The position numbers and the translations under genes were made by a program. Below are positions 5,855 through 12,623 of a stretch of 16,206 nt of DNA, in pieces (position 1 is the stretch's first letter; the number at the start of each line of letters is the position of its first letter). The stretch lies in NCBI GenBank assembly GCA_025964635.1, contig JAOPYP010000731.1:1-16206 (forward strand). Reading direction: 5' to 3'. This DNA is from Actinomycetes bacterium (GTDB lineage Bacteria; Actinomycetota; Actinomycetes; Streptosporangiales; Streptosporangiaceae). Below the pieces are notes generated by a model that was not told the DNA's origin, ran no database searches, and saw nothing but the letters and a program-made list of their open reading frames with translations.

Positions 5855-7486
5855 ATGACGTCGTCCCCCGTTCTGGACCGGCACGGCCCGGGACCCGGGC
5901 AACCCGGTGCGGACGGGCCGGTTGTCGTTGCGGCGACAAAGGCGAGGCGGGCGCGGCGCCCGCGCGCGCTGATCGCCTCAGCCACGCTGATCGCGGCGGT
6001 CCTGGCCCTGCCGCTCGTCTTCCTGCTGGTCGAGGCGAGCGGCAGCGGCGCGGGGGCGGACGCGCGGCTGATCTTCCGCCCGCTCACCGCGGAGCTGCTG
6101 TGGAACACGGTCCGGCTCACCGTGGCGGTCACCGCCCTGTGCGCGGTGATCGGCACCGCGGCCGCGTGGTGCGTCGAGCGCACCAACGTCCCGGGCCGGA
6201 AGATCTGGGCCGTGCTGGTGGTCGTGCCGCTGGCCATCCCTGATTTCGTGGTCAGCTTCGGCTGGGCGTCGCTGTGGACGTGGGTCCACGGCTTCCGCGG
6301 CGCGGTCATCGTCATGACCCTGGCCGTGTACCCGCTGGTCTACCTGCCGGTCGCGGCCAGCCTGCGCGGCGCGGACCCCGGGCAGGAGGAGGTCGCCCGC
6401 AGCCTGGGCTCCGGCCGGGTGCGCACGTTCGTCCGGATCACCCTCGGCCAGGCCCGGGGCGCCATCCTGGGCGGCTGCCTGCTGGTGGCGATGGTGATGC
6501 TGGCCGAGTACGGGGCCTTCGAGATCGTCGGCTACCAGACCTTCACCACCGCGATCTTCACCGAGATCAACGTGGCCTTCAGCCTGCCCGCGGCCAGCGC
6601 CCTGGCCCTGGTCCTGGTGCTGCTCAGCCTGATCGTGCTCGGGGCGGAGGGGAAACTGCGCGGCCGCGGCCGGGTCAGCCGGTCCGGCGCGCTGGCCCAG
6701 CGGGTGTCGGCGCCGTACCGGCTGGGCCGGGCCCGGATCCCGGCGCTGGCTGGCCTGACCGCGCTGACCGGGCTGTCCCTCGGCGTCCCGGTCGGCTCCA
6801 GCATCTACTGGATGGCCACGCGCGGGCACGATTCGCTGACCGGGGTGTCGATGCCGATGGCGGCGCTGACCACCGCGCTGTACGGGCTGCTGTCCGCGGG
6901 GCTGGCCACGCTGATGGCCCTGCCAGTGGCGCTGCTCGCGGTGCGGCATCCCGGCGGGGCCCGGCGCTTCCTGGAGCGCAGCACGTACCTGGTGCTGGCC
7001 GTGCCGGGCGTGGTCATCGCGCTGGCCCTGTCCTACTTCACCGAGCGCTACCTGCGCGGGTTCGGCTACCAGACCGCGCCGCTGCTGATCCTGGCCTACG
7101 CGATCATGTTCTTCCCGCTCGCCCTGGTCGGGGTCAAGGCGTCGCTGGCCCGCGCCCCGGTCAGCCTGGACGAGGTGGCCCGGTCGCTCGGCCAGCCCCG
7201 GCTCACGGTGCTCTGGCGGGTCACGCTCCGGCTGACCGGGCCGGGCCTGGTCGCCGCGTTCTGCCTGGTCTTCCTCTCGGTTATCACCGAGCTGACCGCG
7301 ACCCTTATCCTGATCCCGACCGGCGTGCAGACCCTGGCCTCGCAGTTCTGGGTGTACGAGACGAACCTGTCCTACGGGCAGGCCGCCCCGTTCGCCCTGG
7401 TGATGATCGCCGTGGCGGCCATCCCGAGCTGGGTGCTCGGCCGGTTCTTCGATCGCGGCGCGGCGGACCCGAGGATGATGACATGA
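5855..7486 (+). CDS. fbpB: Ferric iron ABC transporter, permease (FbpB family, fused two-domain)
   Basis: This 543-aa inner-membrane protein forms the whole transmembrane channel, as FbpB-type permeases carry two fused permease domains. After a 30-residue soluble Gly/Pro-rich and then basic N-terminus come many hydrophobic segments (for example 40-60, 83-105, 117-137, 151-169, 205-220, 247-263, 296-315, 338-363, 377-394, 407-427, 462-488, 511-528). Two EAA loops that dock the ATPase are visible: EEVARSLGSGRVRTF at about 178-192 and DEVARSLGQPRLTVL at 439-453. Their similarity shows the internal duplication. ATG 5855 follows GGAGG at 5844-5848 by 6 nt. The end overlaps the ATPase gene by 4 bp (ATGA), so translation is probably coupled. 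Confidence 0.95.
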   Translation: MTSSPVLDRHGPGPGQPGADGPVVVAATKARRARRPRALIASATLIAAVLALPLVFLLVEASGSGAGADARLIFRPLTAELLWNTVRLTVAVTALCAVIGTAAAWCVERTNVPGRKIWAVLVVVPLAIPDFVVSFGWASLWTWVHGFRGAVIVMTLAVYPLVYLPVAASLRGADPGQEEVARSLGSGRVRTFVRITLGQARGAILGGCLLVAMVMLAEYGAFEIVGYQTFTTAIFTEINVAFSLPAASALALVLVLLSLIVLGAEGKLRGRGRVSRSGALAQRVSAPYRLGRARIPALAGLTALTGLSLGVPVGSSIYWMATRGHDSLTGVSMPMAALTTALYGLLSAGLATLMALPVALLAVRHPGGARRFLERSTYLVLAVPGVVIALALSYFTERYLRGFGYQTAPLLILAYAIMFFPLALVGVKASLARAPVSLDEVARSLGQPRLTVLWRVTLRLTGPGLVAAFCLVFLSVITELTATLILIPTGVQTLASQFWVYETNLSYGQAAPFALVMIAVAAIPSWVLGRFFDRGAADPRMMT

Positions 7487-8643
7487 CCCAGCTGGCGGTC
7501 GCCGGGCTGGACAAGAGGTTCGGTGCCCACCAGGTGCTGACCGGCCTCGATCTCGACGTGCCCGCGGGCTCGCTGACCGCGATCCTCGGCCCGTCCGGCA
7601 GCGGCAAGACCACCCTGCTGCGGGTGCTGGCCGGGTTCGAGCACGCGGACTCGGGCACGGTGCGGATCGGCTCCGCGGTGGCCGACGGGCCCGGCGTGTT
7701 CCTCCCCCCGGAACGGCGGCGCATCGGCTACGTGCCGCAGGAAGGCAGCCTGTTCCCGCACCTCACCGTGGCCGCGAACGTCGCGTTCGGGCTGAGCCGC
7801 CGCAAATGGGGCCGGGAGCGGCGCGGCAAGCGCTGCGCCGAACTGCTGGAGGCGGTCGGGCTGGCCGGGCTGGACCGCCGGTACCCGCACCAGCTCTCCG
7901 GCGGCCAGCAGCAGCGGGTCGCGCTGGCCCGGGCACTCGCCATCCAGCCGGAGGTCGTCCTGCTGGACGAGCCGTTCGCGTCCCTCGACGCTCACCTGCG
8001 GGCCAGCGTCCGGGCCGACGTGCAGCAGCTGCTGAAGGAGTCGGGCACCACTAGCGTGCTGGTCACCCACGACCAGGACGAGGCGCTGTCCACCGCGGAC
8101 CGGGTCGCGGTACTGCGCGACGGCGGCATCGCCCAGTGCGCCGCCCCGCAGGAGCTGTACTCCCGCCCGGTGGACGCGGACATGGCCAGCTTCATCGGCG
8201 AGGCCAACCTCATCCCCGGCATCCTCAACGGCTCGTCCGTGCAGACTCTCCTGGGCGTGCACGCGGTGACGGGGCCGGACGCGGCCGGGGACGGGGCGGG
8301 TGCGGGCCGGAACGGCAGTGACGGGCCGGGACACCGCCCGGCCATGGTGCTGATCCGGCCGGAGCAGGTCGAGCTGATCCCCGGCACTCCCGGCCTGGCC
8401 GGCGTGGCCGGCGCCGCTGAGCCGGGCCTGGCCGGCAGCGACGGCACCGGCGGCCTGACCGGCCGGATCACTGGCTACGGCTACCACGGGCACGACGCGG
8501 TGGTGACGGTGCAGCCGGAGCAGGACCCGCAGGCCCCGCCGCTGACCGTGCGGACGCTCGGCGGCGGCGCGCTGTCCCCCGGCTCGAAGGTCACTCTCCG
8601 CGCCCACGGCCCCGTGATCGCCTGGCCGCAGCGCCGCGACTGA
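7483..8643 (+). CDS. fbpC: Ferric iron ABC transporter, ATP-binding protein (FbpC family)
   Basis: This 386-aa cytoplasmic ATPase powers the FbpAB importer. All nucleotide-binding motifs are intact: Walker A GPSGSGKT at 36-43, the Q-loop Gln86, the signature LSGGQ at 138-142, Walker B LLDEP with Asp162/Glu163, and the H-loop His196. After about residue 220 comes a TOBE-like regulatory region (FIGEANLIPG, IRPEQVELIP, GRITGYGYHGHDAVV). It is interrupted by Gly/Ala-rich loops at about 250-276 and 301-323 with no clear function. The open frame extends far upstream to 6274, but that part is a shadow of fbpB. ATG 7483 overlaps the fbpB stop and has GAGG at 7471-7474. The gene converges on hisG across a 39-bp gap. 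Confidence 0.95.
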   Translation: MTQLAVAGLDKRFGAHQVLTGLDLDVPAGSLTAILGPSGSGKTTLLRVLAGFEHADSGTVRIGSAVADGPGVFLPPERRRIGYVPQEGSLFPHLTVAANVAFGLSRRKWGRERRGKRCAELLEAVGLAGLDRRYPHQLSGGQQQRVALARALAIQPEVVLLDEPFASLDAHLRASVRADVQQLLKESGTTSVLVTHDQDEALSTADRVAVLRDGGIAQCAAPQELYSRPVDADMASFIGEANLIPGILNGSSVQTLLGVHAVTGPDAAGDGAGAGRNGSDGPGHRPAMVLIRPEQVELIPGTPGLAGVAGAAEPGLAGSDGTGGLTGRITGYGYHGHDAVVTVQPEQDPQAPPLTVRTLGGGALSPGSKVTLRAHGPVIAWPQRRD

Positions 8644-8682
8644 CTCGCGGCTGCCCGGCCCGTGGGCGCGCCTGCCCGGCGC

Positions 8683-9558
8683 CTACTCGACGATCTTGGA
8701 GATCGGGATCTCCAGGATGTCCCGGGCCCCGGCCGCCTTCAGCGCCGGGATCAGCGTGTTGACCCCGCGCTTGGGCACCACCGTCTCCACGGCGTTCATC
8801 CCGCCGCGGGCCAGGGTGGTGATGGTCGGGGAGGACAGCGCGGGCAGCATCGCCGTCACCGCCTCCAGCTGGGCCGCGGCCACGTTGAGCTTGAGCAGGA
8901 CGTGGCCGCGGGCCTGGATGGCGCCGCGGAGCAGCAGCGCGATGTCATCCATCGCGGCCCGCTTCTCCGGGTCCGCGTACGCGTCGGTGTTCGCGATCAG
9001 CTCGGTGTAGCTGGTCAGCAGCGTGTCGAGGATGCGCAGGCCGTTGCGGCGCAGCGACGAGCCGGTCTCGGTCAGGTCGACGATCGCGTCCACGATGTCC
9101 GGCACCTTGGCTTCGGTGGCCCCGTGGGAGGGGATGACCATGGCCTTGACCCCGCTGGCCTCCAGGTACCGGGCGGTGGTCGCGGGCAGCTCGGTCGAGA
9201 TCCGGACGCCCTCGGGCAGGTCGGTCACGGACTGCCACGGCGAGTTCTGCGGGACCGCGAGGACGACCCGGATGGGCTGCGAGGTGGCCTTGGAGTAGTG
9301 CAGCTCCCCCAGGGACGCGACCTCCGCGCCAGTCTCGGTGATCCAGTCCCGGCCGGTGATGCCGAGGTCGAACAGGCCGCGCTCGATGTAGGACGGGATC
9401 TCCTGCGGGCGCAGGAAGCGCACCTTGTCGATCCGCGGGTCATCGATCGACGCGTGGTAGTCACGGTCGGAGGACCGGCGGACGGTCAGGTCCGCGGCGT
9501 CGAACAGGTCGAGGGTGGCCCGCTCCAGCGAGCCTTTGGGCAGGACCAGGGAAAGCAC
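8683..9558 (-). CDS. hisG: ATP phosphoribosyltransferase, long form
   Basis: HisG catalyses the first step of histidine synthesis, joining PRPP and ATP. The 291-aa length and the C-terminal ACT-like region (after about residue 215) mark the long, histidine-inhibited form, which needs no HisZ. Visible motifs are LVLPKGSLERATLDLF at the N-terminus, LGITGRDW, SHGATEAKVPDIVDAIVDL and the PRPP-binding segment TETGSSLRRNGL. The C-terminus has GGMNAVETVVPKRGVN. GTG 9558 is preceded by AGAAAGG about 9 nt upstream. It is the last gene of the riboflavin-headed run, 55 bp after ribH. hisE, often directly before hisG in actinobacteria, is not here. The remaining histidine genes are outside the window. 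Confidence 0.96.
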   Translation of the reverse strand: MLSLVLPKGSLERATLDLFDAADLTVRRSSDRDYHASIDDPRIDKVRFLRPQEIPSYIERGLFDLGITGRDWITETGAEVASLGELHYSKATSQPIRVVLAVPQNSPWQSVTDLPEGVRISTELPATTARYLEASGVKAMVIPSHGATEAKVPDIVDAIVDLTETGSSLRRNGLRILDTLLTSYTELIANTDAYADPEKRAAMDDIALLLRGAIQARGHVLLKLNVAAAQLEAVTAMLPALSSPTITTLARGGMNAVETVVPKRGVNTLIPALKAAGARDILEIPISKIVE

Positions 9559-9583
9559 AGTTGAGAACCTTTCTTCCGCAACG

Positions 9584-9613
9584 AAAACCAGCCGGGCTGC
9601 TCATGCCGCCCGG
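9584..9613 (-). terminator. Candidate attenuator/terminator between ribH and hisG
   Basis: On the minus strand, directly after the ribH stop, CCGGGC at 9613-9608 pairs with GCCCGG at 9597-9592. Inside, a GC/GC pair closes an ATGA tetraloop after one mismatch. CTGG and then TTTT at 9587-9584 follow. This is the best hairpin-plus-U-run in the window, although the run is short. Partial termination here would set hisG expression below the riboflavin genes. Confidence 0.45.
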
Positions 9614-10120
9614 TCAATGTCGTTGCTGGTTCCCGCCGCAGGCCGGTCCCCCGCGCAGGGAGCGCAGTACGAGCGCGGTCTCGAGCGCGGCCACGACCGC
9701 CTCCCATCCCTTGTCCTCGCGACTGCCGTCCTGCCCGCTGCGATCGCGGGCCTGCTCCAGGGTGTCACAGGTCAGCACCCCGTTGCCAACTGGCTTGCCC
9801 GCGTCCAGCGCGACCCGGGCGATCCCGTAGGTGACCGCGTCACAGACGTACTCGAAGTGCGGTGTGCCGCCCCGGATCACCGCACCCAGGCACGCCACCG
9901 CGTCATGGTGGCGGGCCAGCTCGGCGGCGACCACGGGCAGCTCGACCGCGCCGGGCACCCGGACCACCAGCGGGTCGTCGATGCCGCACGCCTTGGCGGC
10001 GGCCAGGGCGCGGTCGGTCAGCGCGTCGGTGATCTCGGAGTGCCAGCGGGTCACGGCGATGGCCAGGGTGATCCCGGCGGCGTCGACGGTCTCGGCGGCC
10101 GGCCGCCCGGCGCCGCTCAC
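9614..10120 (-). CDS. ribH: 6,7-dimethyl-8-ribityllumazine synthase
   Basis: RibH condenses the ribityl-aminouracil with 3,4-dihydroxy-2-butanone 4-phosphate to give lumazine, the substrate of riboflavin synthase. The 168-aa protein shows the substrate-binding Trp26 in AVTRWHSEI, the loop RVPGAVELP, GAVIRGGTPHFEYV with the catalytic His88, and NGVLTCDTLEQARDRSG with the phosphate-binding Arg127. The frame is open upstream to 10165, but GTG 10120 is chosen because GGGGAG at 10126-10131 sits 5 nt before it. The longer form would be encoded by the arm of the inverted repeat at 10140-10220. The last 12 residues or so are a Gly/Gln-rich tail. It is the third gene of the FMN-riboswitch operon. Confidence 0.96.
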   Translation of the reverse strand: MSGAGRPAAETVDAAGITLAIAVTRWHSEITDALTDRALAAAKACGIDDPLVVRVPGAVELPVVAAELARHHDAVACLGAVIRGGTPHFEYVCDAVTYGIARVALDAGKPVGNGVLTCDTLEQARDRSGQDGSREDKGWEAVVAALETALVLRSLRGGPACGGNQQRH

Positions 10121-10125
10121 CGGGT

Positions 10126-10131
10126 CTCCCC
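10126..10131 (-). promoter_or_regulatory. Ribosome binding site fixing the ribH start
   Basis: GGGGAG lies 5 nt before GTG 10120 and just outside the nested inverted repeat. It favours the 168-aa form over the longer frame. Confidence 0.7.
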
Positions 10132-10139
10132 TGAGGCTC

Positions 10140-10220
10140 GCGCCGTCCGGCAGGAACCCGCACACCGGCCACTCGCCCAGGCCTGACGGCCCAGGCTCGC
10201 TAGCCGGTACCGGACGGCGC
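10140..10220 (-). repeat. Nested inverted repeat filling the ribBA-ribH gap
   Basis: The outer arms are a perfect 11-bp pair: GCGCCGTCCGG on the minus strand at 10220-10210 and its reverse complement at 10150-10140. Inside, ACCGGC (10208-10203) pairs with GCCGGT (10169-10164). Inside that, GCCTG (10196-10192) pairs with CAGGC (10185-10181) around a 6-nt loop. The whole structure starts at the base after the ribBA stop and ends just before the ribH ribosome binding site. No U-run follows, so it does not look like a simple terminator. Confidence 0.75.
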
Positions 10221-11537
10221 TCACCGGGCCCCGGCCAGGGCCGTGCCGCAGTCGTTCCCGTTGAGCGGGCTCCCCGCGGCGGAGCTGCCGTTGGCTCCGT
10301 TCCCGGCCATGGGGGCGGGCAGGCCGTCGATCAGATGGCCGAGCCGGTCCCTCTTGACGGTCAGGTAGCGGAGATTCTCCGGGGTGGGCGTGACCGGCAG
10401 CGCGACCCGGTCGGCCACCTCGATGCCGAACCCGGACAGCCCCGTGACCTTGGCCGGGTTGTTGGTCAGCAGGCGCACCGAGCGCACGCCCAGGTCGGCG
10501 AGGATCTGGGCGCCGGTGGAGTACTCCCGCGCGTCGGCCGGCAGGCCGAGTTCCAGGTTGGCGTCCACCGTGTCGGCGCCGGCGTCCTGGAGCTGGTAGG
10601 CCCGGAGCTTGCTGAGCAGGCCGATGCCCCGGCCCTCGTGGCCGCGCAGGTACAGCACGACGCCGCGGCCCTCGGCGGCGATCGCGGCCATCGACGCCTC
10701 CAGCTGGTCCCCGCAGTCACACCGGCGGGAGCCGAACACGTCCCCGGTCAGGCACTCCGAGTGCGCGCGGACCAGCACGTCCCGGCCGTCGCCCAGGTCG
10801 CCGAGGACCAGGACGGGGTGCTCGGTGTGGTCCACCAGGTTCTGGTACCCGAGGGCACGCCACTCGCCGTAGGCGTTGGGGAGCCTGGTCTCCACCACCC
10901 GGCGGACCATCCGCTCGCTGTGCCGCCGGTAGTCGATGAGCTGGGCGATCGAGATCAGCGTGAGCCCGTGCTCGTCGGCGAACTCCCGCAGCTGCGGGAG
11001 CCTGGCCATGGTGCCGTCGTCGTTGACCACCTCGGCCAGCACCCCGGCCGGGTCTAGCCCGGCCAGCCGGGCCAGGTCCACCGCGGCCTCGGTGTGCCCG
11101 GGCCGCCGCAGCACGCCGCCCTCGGCGTACCGGAGCGGGAAGATGTGCCCGGGCCGGACGATCTCGTAAGGCTCGGTGGCCGAATCGACCAGGGTCCGCA
11201 CGGTCCGCGCCCGGTCCTCGGCGGAGATCCCGGTCGTCACCCCGTCCCGGGCGTCCACGCTGATGGTAAACGCGGTGCGCATCCGCTCCGAGTTGTGCGG
11301 GGTCATCAGCGGCAGCTGGAGCCGGTCCAGGTGCGACCCGGGGAGGGGAACGCAGATCACGCCGCTGGTGTGCCGGATCATGAACGCCATCAGGTCGGCC
11401 GTCATCTTGCTGGCCGCGACGATGATGTCGCCCTCGTTCTCCCGGTCGGCGTCGTCCACGACCACCACCGGACGGCCGGCCGCGATGTCCTGGACCGCCT
11501 GCGCGACCTCGTCGAGCATGGATTCTTCGCTGCTCAT
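10221..11537 (-). CDS. ribBA: Bifunctional 3,4-dihydroxy-2-butanone 4-phosphate synthase / GTP cyclohydrolase II
   Basis: This 438-aa enzyme supplies both riboflavin precursors: the RibB half makes dihydroxybutanone phosphate from ribulose 5-phosphate, and the RibA half opens GTP. The RibB part (about 1-205) has DDADRENEGD at 28-37, TSGVICVPL and RPGHTEA with His148. The RibA part (about 210-405) has HSECLTGD, GSRRCDCGDQL with zinc ligands Cys262, Cys273 and Cys275, LRGHEGRGIGL, and LLTNNPAKV near the end. A low-complexity Gly/Asn/Ser tail (about 408-438) is unlike the core. ATG 11537 overlaps the ribE stop by 4 bp (ATGA) and has GGGAG upstream, so the two are probably translationally coupled. 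A second in-frame ATG lies six codons later. Confidence 0.97.
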   Translation of the reverse strand: MSSEESMLDEVAQAVQDIAAGRPVVVVDDADRENEGDIIVAASKMTADLMAFMIRHTSGVICVPLPGSHLDRLQLPLMTPHNSERMRTAFTISVDARDGVTTGISAEDRARTVRTLVDSATEPYEIVRPGHIFPLRYAEGGVLRRPGHTEAAVDLARLAGLDPAGVLAEVVNDDGTMARLPQLREFADEHGLTLISIAQLIDYRRHSERMVRRVVETRLPNAYGEWRALGYQNLVDHTEHPVLVLGDLGDGRDVLVRAHSECLTGDVFGSRRCDCGDQLEASMAAIAAEGRGVVLYLRGHEGRGIGLLSKLRAYQLQDAGADTVDANLELGLPADAREYSTGAQILADLGVRSVRLLTNNPAKVTGLSGFGIEVADRVALPVTPTPENLRYLTVKRDRLGHLIDGLPAPMAGNGANGSSAAGSPLNGNDCGTALAGAR

Positions 11538-12256
11538 GACCTGGCTCCCGGCTGCTCGTTCCTGGCCTGGCTGGCTGTACCGGCGGCCGGCGGCGGGGAC
11601 GTTGCGGGCCTCCCCGGCGGGCCGCTGGCCAGCAGGCTCTCCACGTACTTGGCGATCACATCGACCTCGAGATTCACCTGGCTGCCGGGCTGGAGCCGGC
11701 CGAGCGTCGTCATTTCCAGCGTGGTGGGGATGAGGCTGACCTCGAACCAGGGCCCCGGCGTCTCCCCGCCCGCGCTGCCGGTGGCGCCCGTGCTGCCGGT
11801 GGCGCCGAGGGCGGAGACGGTCAGGCTGACCCCGTCCACGGTGATCGAGCCCTTCAGCACGATGTACCGGGCCAGGTCCGGCGGGGTGGCGATGCGCACC
11901 ACATCCCAGTGCTCACCGGGGGTGCGGGACAGGATCTCCCCGGTGCCGTCGGCGTGGCCCTGGACCAGGTGCCCGCCCAGCCGGCCGCCGAGTTCGACGG
12001 GGCGCTCCAGGTTGACCGGGGACCCGGGGCTGAGCGCGCCGAGCCCGGTCCGCCGCAGCGTCTCGGCCATCACGTCGGCGGTGAAGGTTTTGTCCGAGGA
12101 GTCGGTCACGGTCAGGCAGACGCCGTTGACGGCGATGGAGTCACCGTGCGAGGCCGCGGCGGTGACCCGCGGGCCGCGTACCGTCAGCCGGGCCGCGTCG
12201 GGCAGTCGGTCGACGGCGACGACCTCGCCGAGTTCTTCCACTATGCCGGTGAACAT
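11534..12256 (-). CDS. ribE: Riboflavin synthase, alpha chain
   Basis: Riboflavin synthase dismutates two lumazines into riboflavin. The 240-aa protein begins with the diagnostic MFTGIVEELG and has the two expected homologous lumazine-binding domains (about 1-97 and 98-205). Signature stretches are VNGVCLTV in the first and GSITVDGVSLTV in the second, with GGHLVQGHADG between. Two features exceed the usual length of about 200-215 residues: a Gly/Ala/Thr/Ser insert at 151-169 in domain 2, and a Pro/Ala-rich tail after about 211. ATG 12256 follows AGGAGAGG (12272-12265) by 8 nt. It is the first gene after the FMN riboswitch and overlaps ribBA by 4 bp. The symbol ribC is used for the same enzyme in some species. 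Confidence 0.97.
   Translation of the reverse strand: MFTGIVEELGEVVAVDRLPDAARLTVRGPRVTAAASHGDSIAVNGVCLTVTDSSDKTFTADVMAETLRRTGLGALSPGSPVNLERPVELGGRLGGHLVQGHADGTGEILSRTPGEHWDVVRIATPPDLARYIVLKGSITVDGVSLTVSALGATGSTGATGSAGGETPGPWFEVSLIPTTLEMTTLGRLQPGSQVNLEVDVIAKYVESLLASGPPGRPATSPPPAAGTASQARNEQPGARS
11774..11806 (-). repeat. 18-bp-period tandem duplication inside ribE
   Basis: GCTGCCGGTGGCGCC (plus-strand sense) occurs at 11774-11788 and again at 11792-11806. It encodes two copies of a GATGS-type hexapeptide in the domain-2 loop. The perfect 15-bp identity suggests a recent in-frame duplication. Confidence 0.9.
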
Positions 12257-12272
12257 CCGCGGTTCCTCTCCT

Positions 12273-12299
12273 CGGAGCCGTTAGGCCATTCGGGCTCCG
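12273..12299 (-). promoter_or_regulatory. Expression-platform hairpin with a two-codon start-stop ORF before ribE
   Basis: On the minus strand CGGAGCC (12299-12293) pairs with GGCTCCG (12279-12273). The right arm touches the ribE ribosome binding site. The left arm carries GGAG, and five bases later comes ATG GCC TAA (12289-12281) inside the loop, a minimal ORF with its own Shine-Dalgarno-like site. The hairpin is probably part of the FMN riboswitch output. Translation of the mini-ORF is speculative. Confidence 0.5.
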
Positions 12300-12350
12300 G
12301 GGGTGCGCGGACGCGCAAACGCGTACGGGCAGCCAACGCTGCCGCCGCGC

Positions 12351-12486
12351 GCGTGCTGCCTCCCATCCGGACTTTAACCGTCGGTCCCGGAATTTCACCG
12401 GATCAGCCGGCCGCTGGCGCTGGGCGCCGTGGCCGGGTCGCGGACTGTCACCGCCGGCTCGGAATTTCACCGACCCCGGAGCACGC
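12351..12486 (-). promoter_or_regulatory. FMN riboswitch (RFN element)
   Basis: The minus strand carries the highly conserved RFN aptamer. GGTGAAATTCCGA and CCGGCGGTGACAGTCCGCGA form the first half. A variable GC-rich arm follows, then GATCCGGTGAAATTCCGG and GACGGTTAAAGTCCGGATGG. Closing stem P1 is GCGTGCT (12486-12480) with AGCACGC (12357-12351). FMN binding by RFN elements is well established as shutting down riboflavin genes by termination or by hiding the ribosome binding site. The 94 nt down to ribE have small hairpins but no U-run, so translational or Rho-linked control is more likely than intrinsic termination. Confidence 0.97.
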
Positions 12487-12501
12487 TTTACTCCAGCAAC
12501 C

Positions 12502-12532
12502 AGTGTGCCACGAGAGGTATTCCAGGCCGCAA
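12502..12532 (-). promoter_or_regulatory. Weak candidate promoter for the riboflavin operon
   Basis: On the minus strand TTGCGG (12532-12527) and CACACT (12507-12502) are separated by 19 nt. A start near 12495 would put the riboswitch at the very 5' end of the message, as is usual. The -10 match is poor, so this is only a suggestion. Confidence 0.25.
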
Positions 12533-12623
12533 CCCGCCCGTTCCGTGACCCTCCGCACATTTGCGGGCGGCCGCGGGCGGCTGGCGGTCAAGGTCAGGGC
12601 CGCGGGCCTGGTTCTCCTGGCCG

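Noticed and set aside
6274..7482. Upstream 403-codon extension of the fbpC frame
   Set aside because: It lies wholly inside fbpB, reads as Arg/Gly/Pro-rich noise, and the ATPase domain begins only at ATG 7483, which has its own ribosome binding site.
8698..8713. GGAGATC-GG-GATCTCC palindrome near the fbpC/hisG convergence, considered as a terminator
   Set aside because: It is within the last hisG codons (EIPIS), has no U-run, and can be explained by coding sequence.
9831..12284. Long plus-strand frames opposite the riboflavin genes (9831-11057 and 11094-12284)
   Set aside because: They are antisense to ribH, ribBA and ribE, whose catalytic motifs are intact, and they show no family features.
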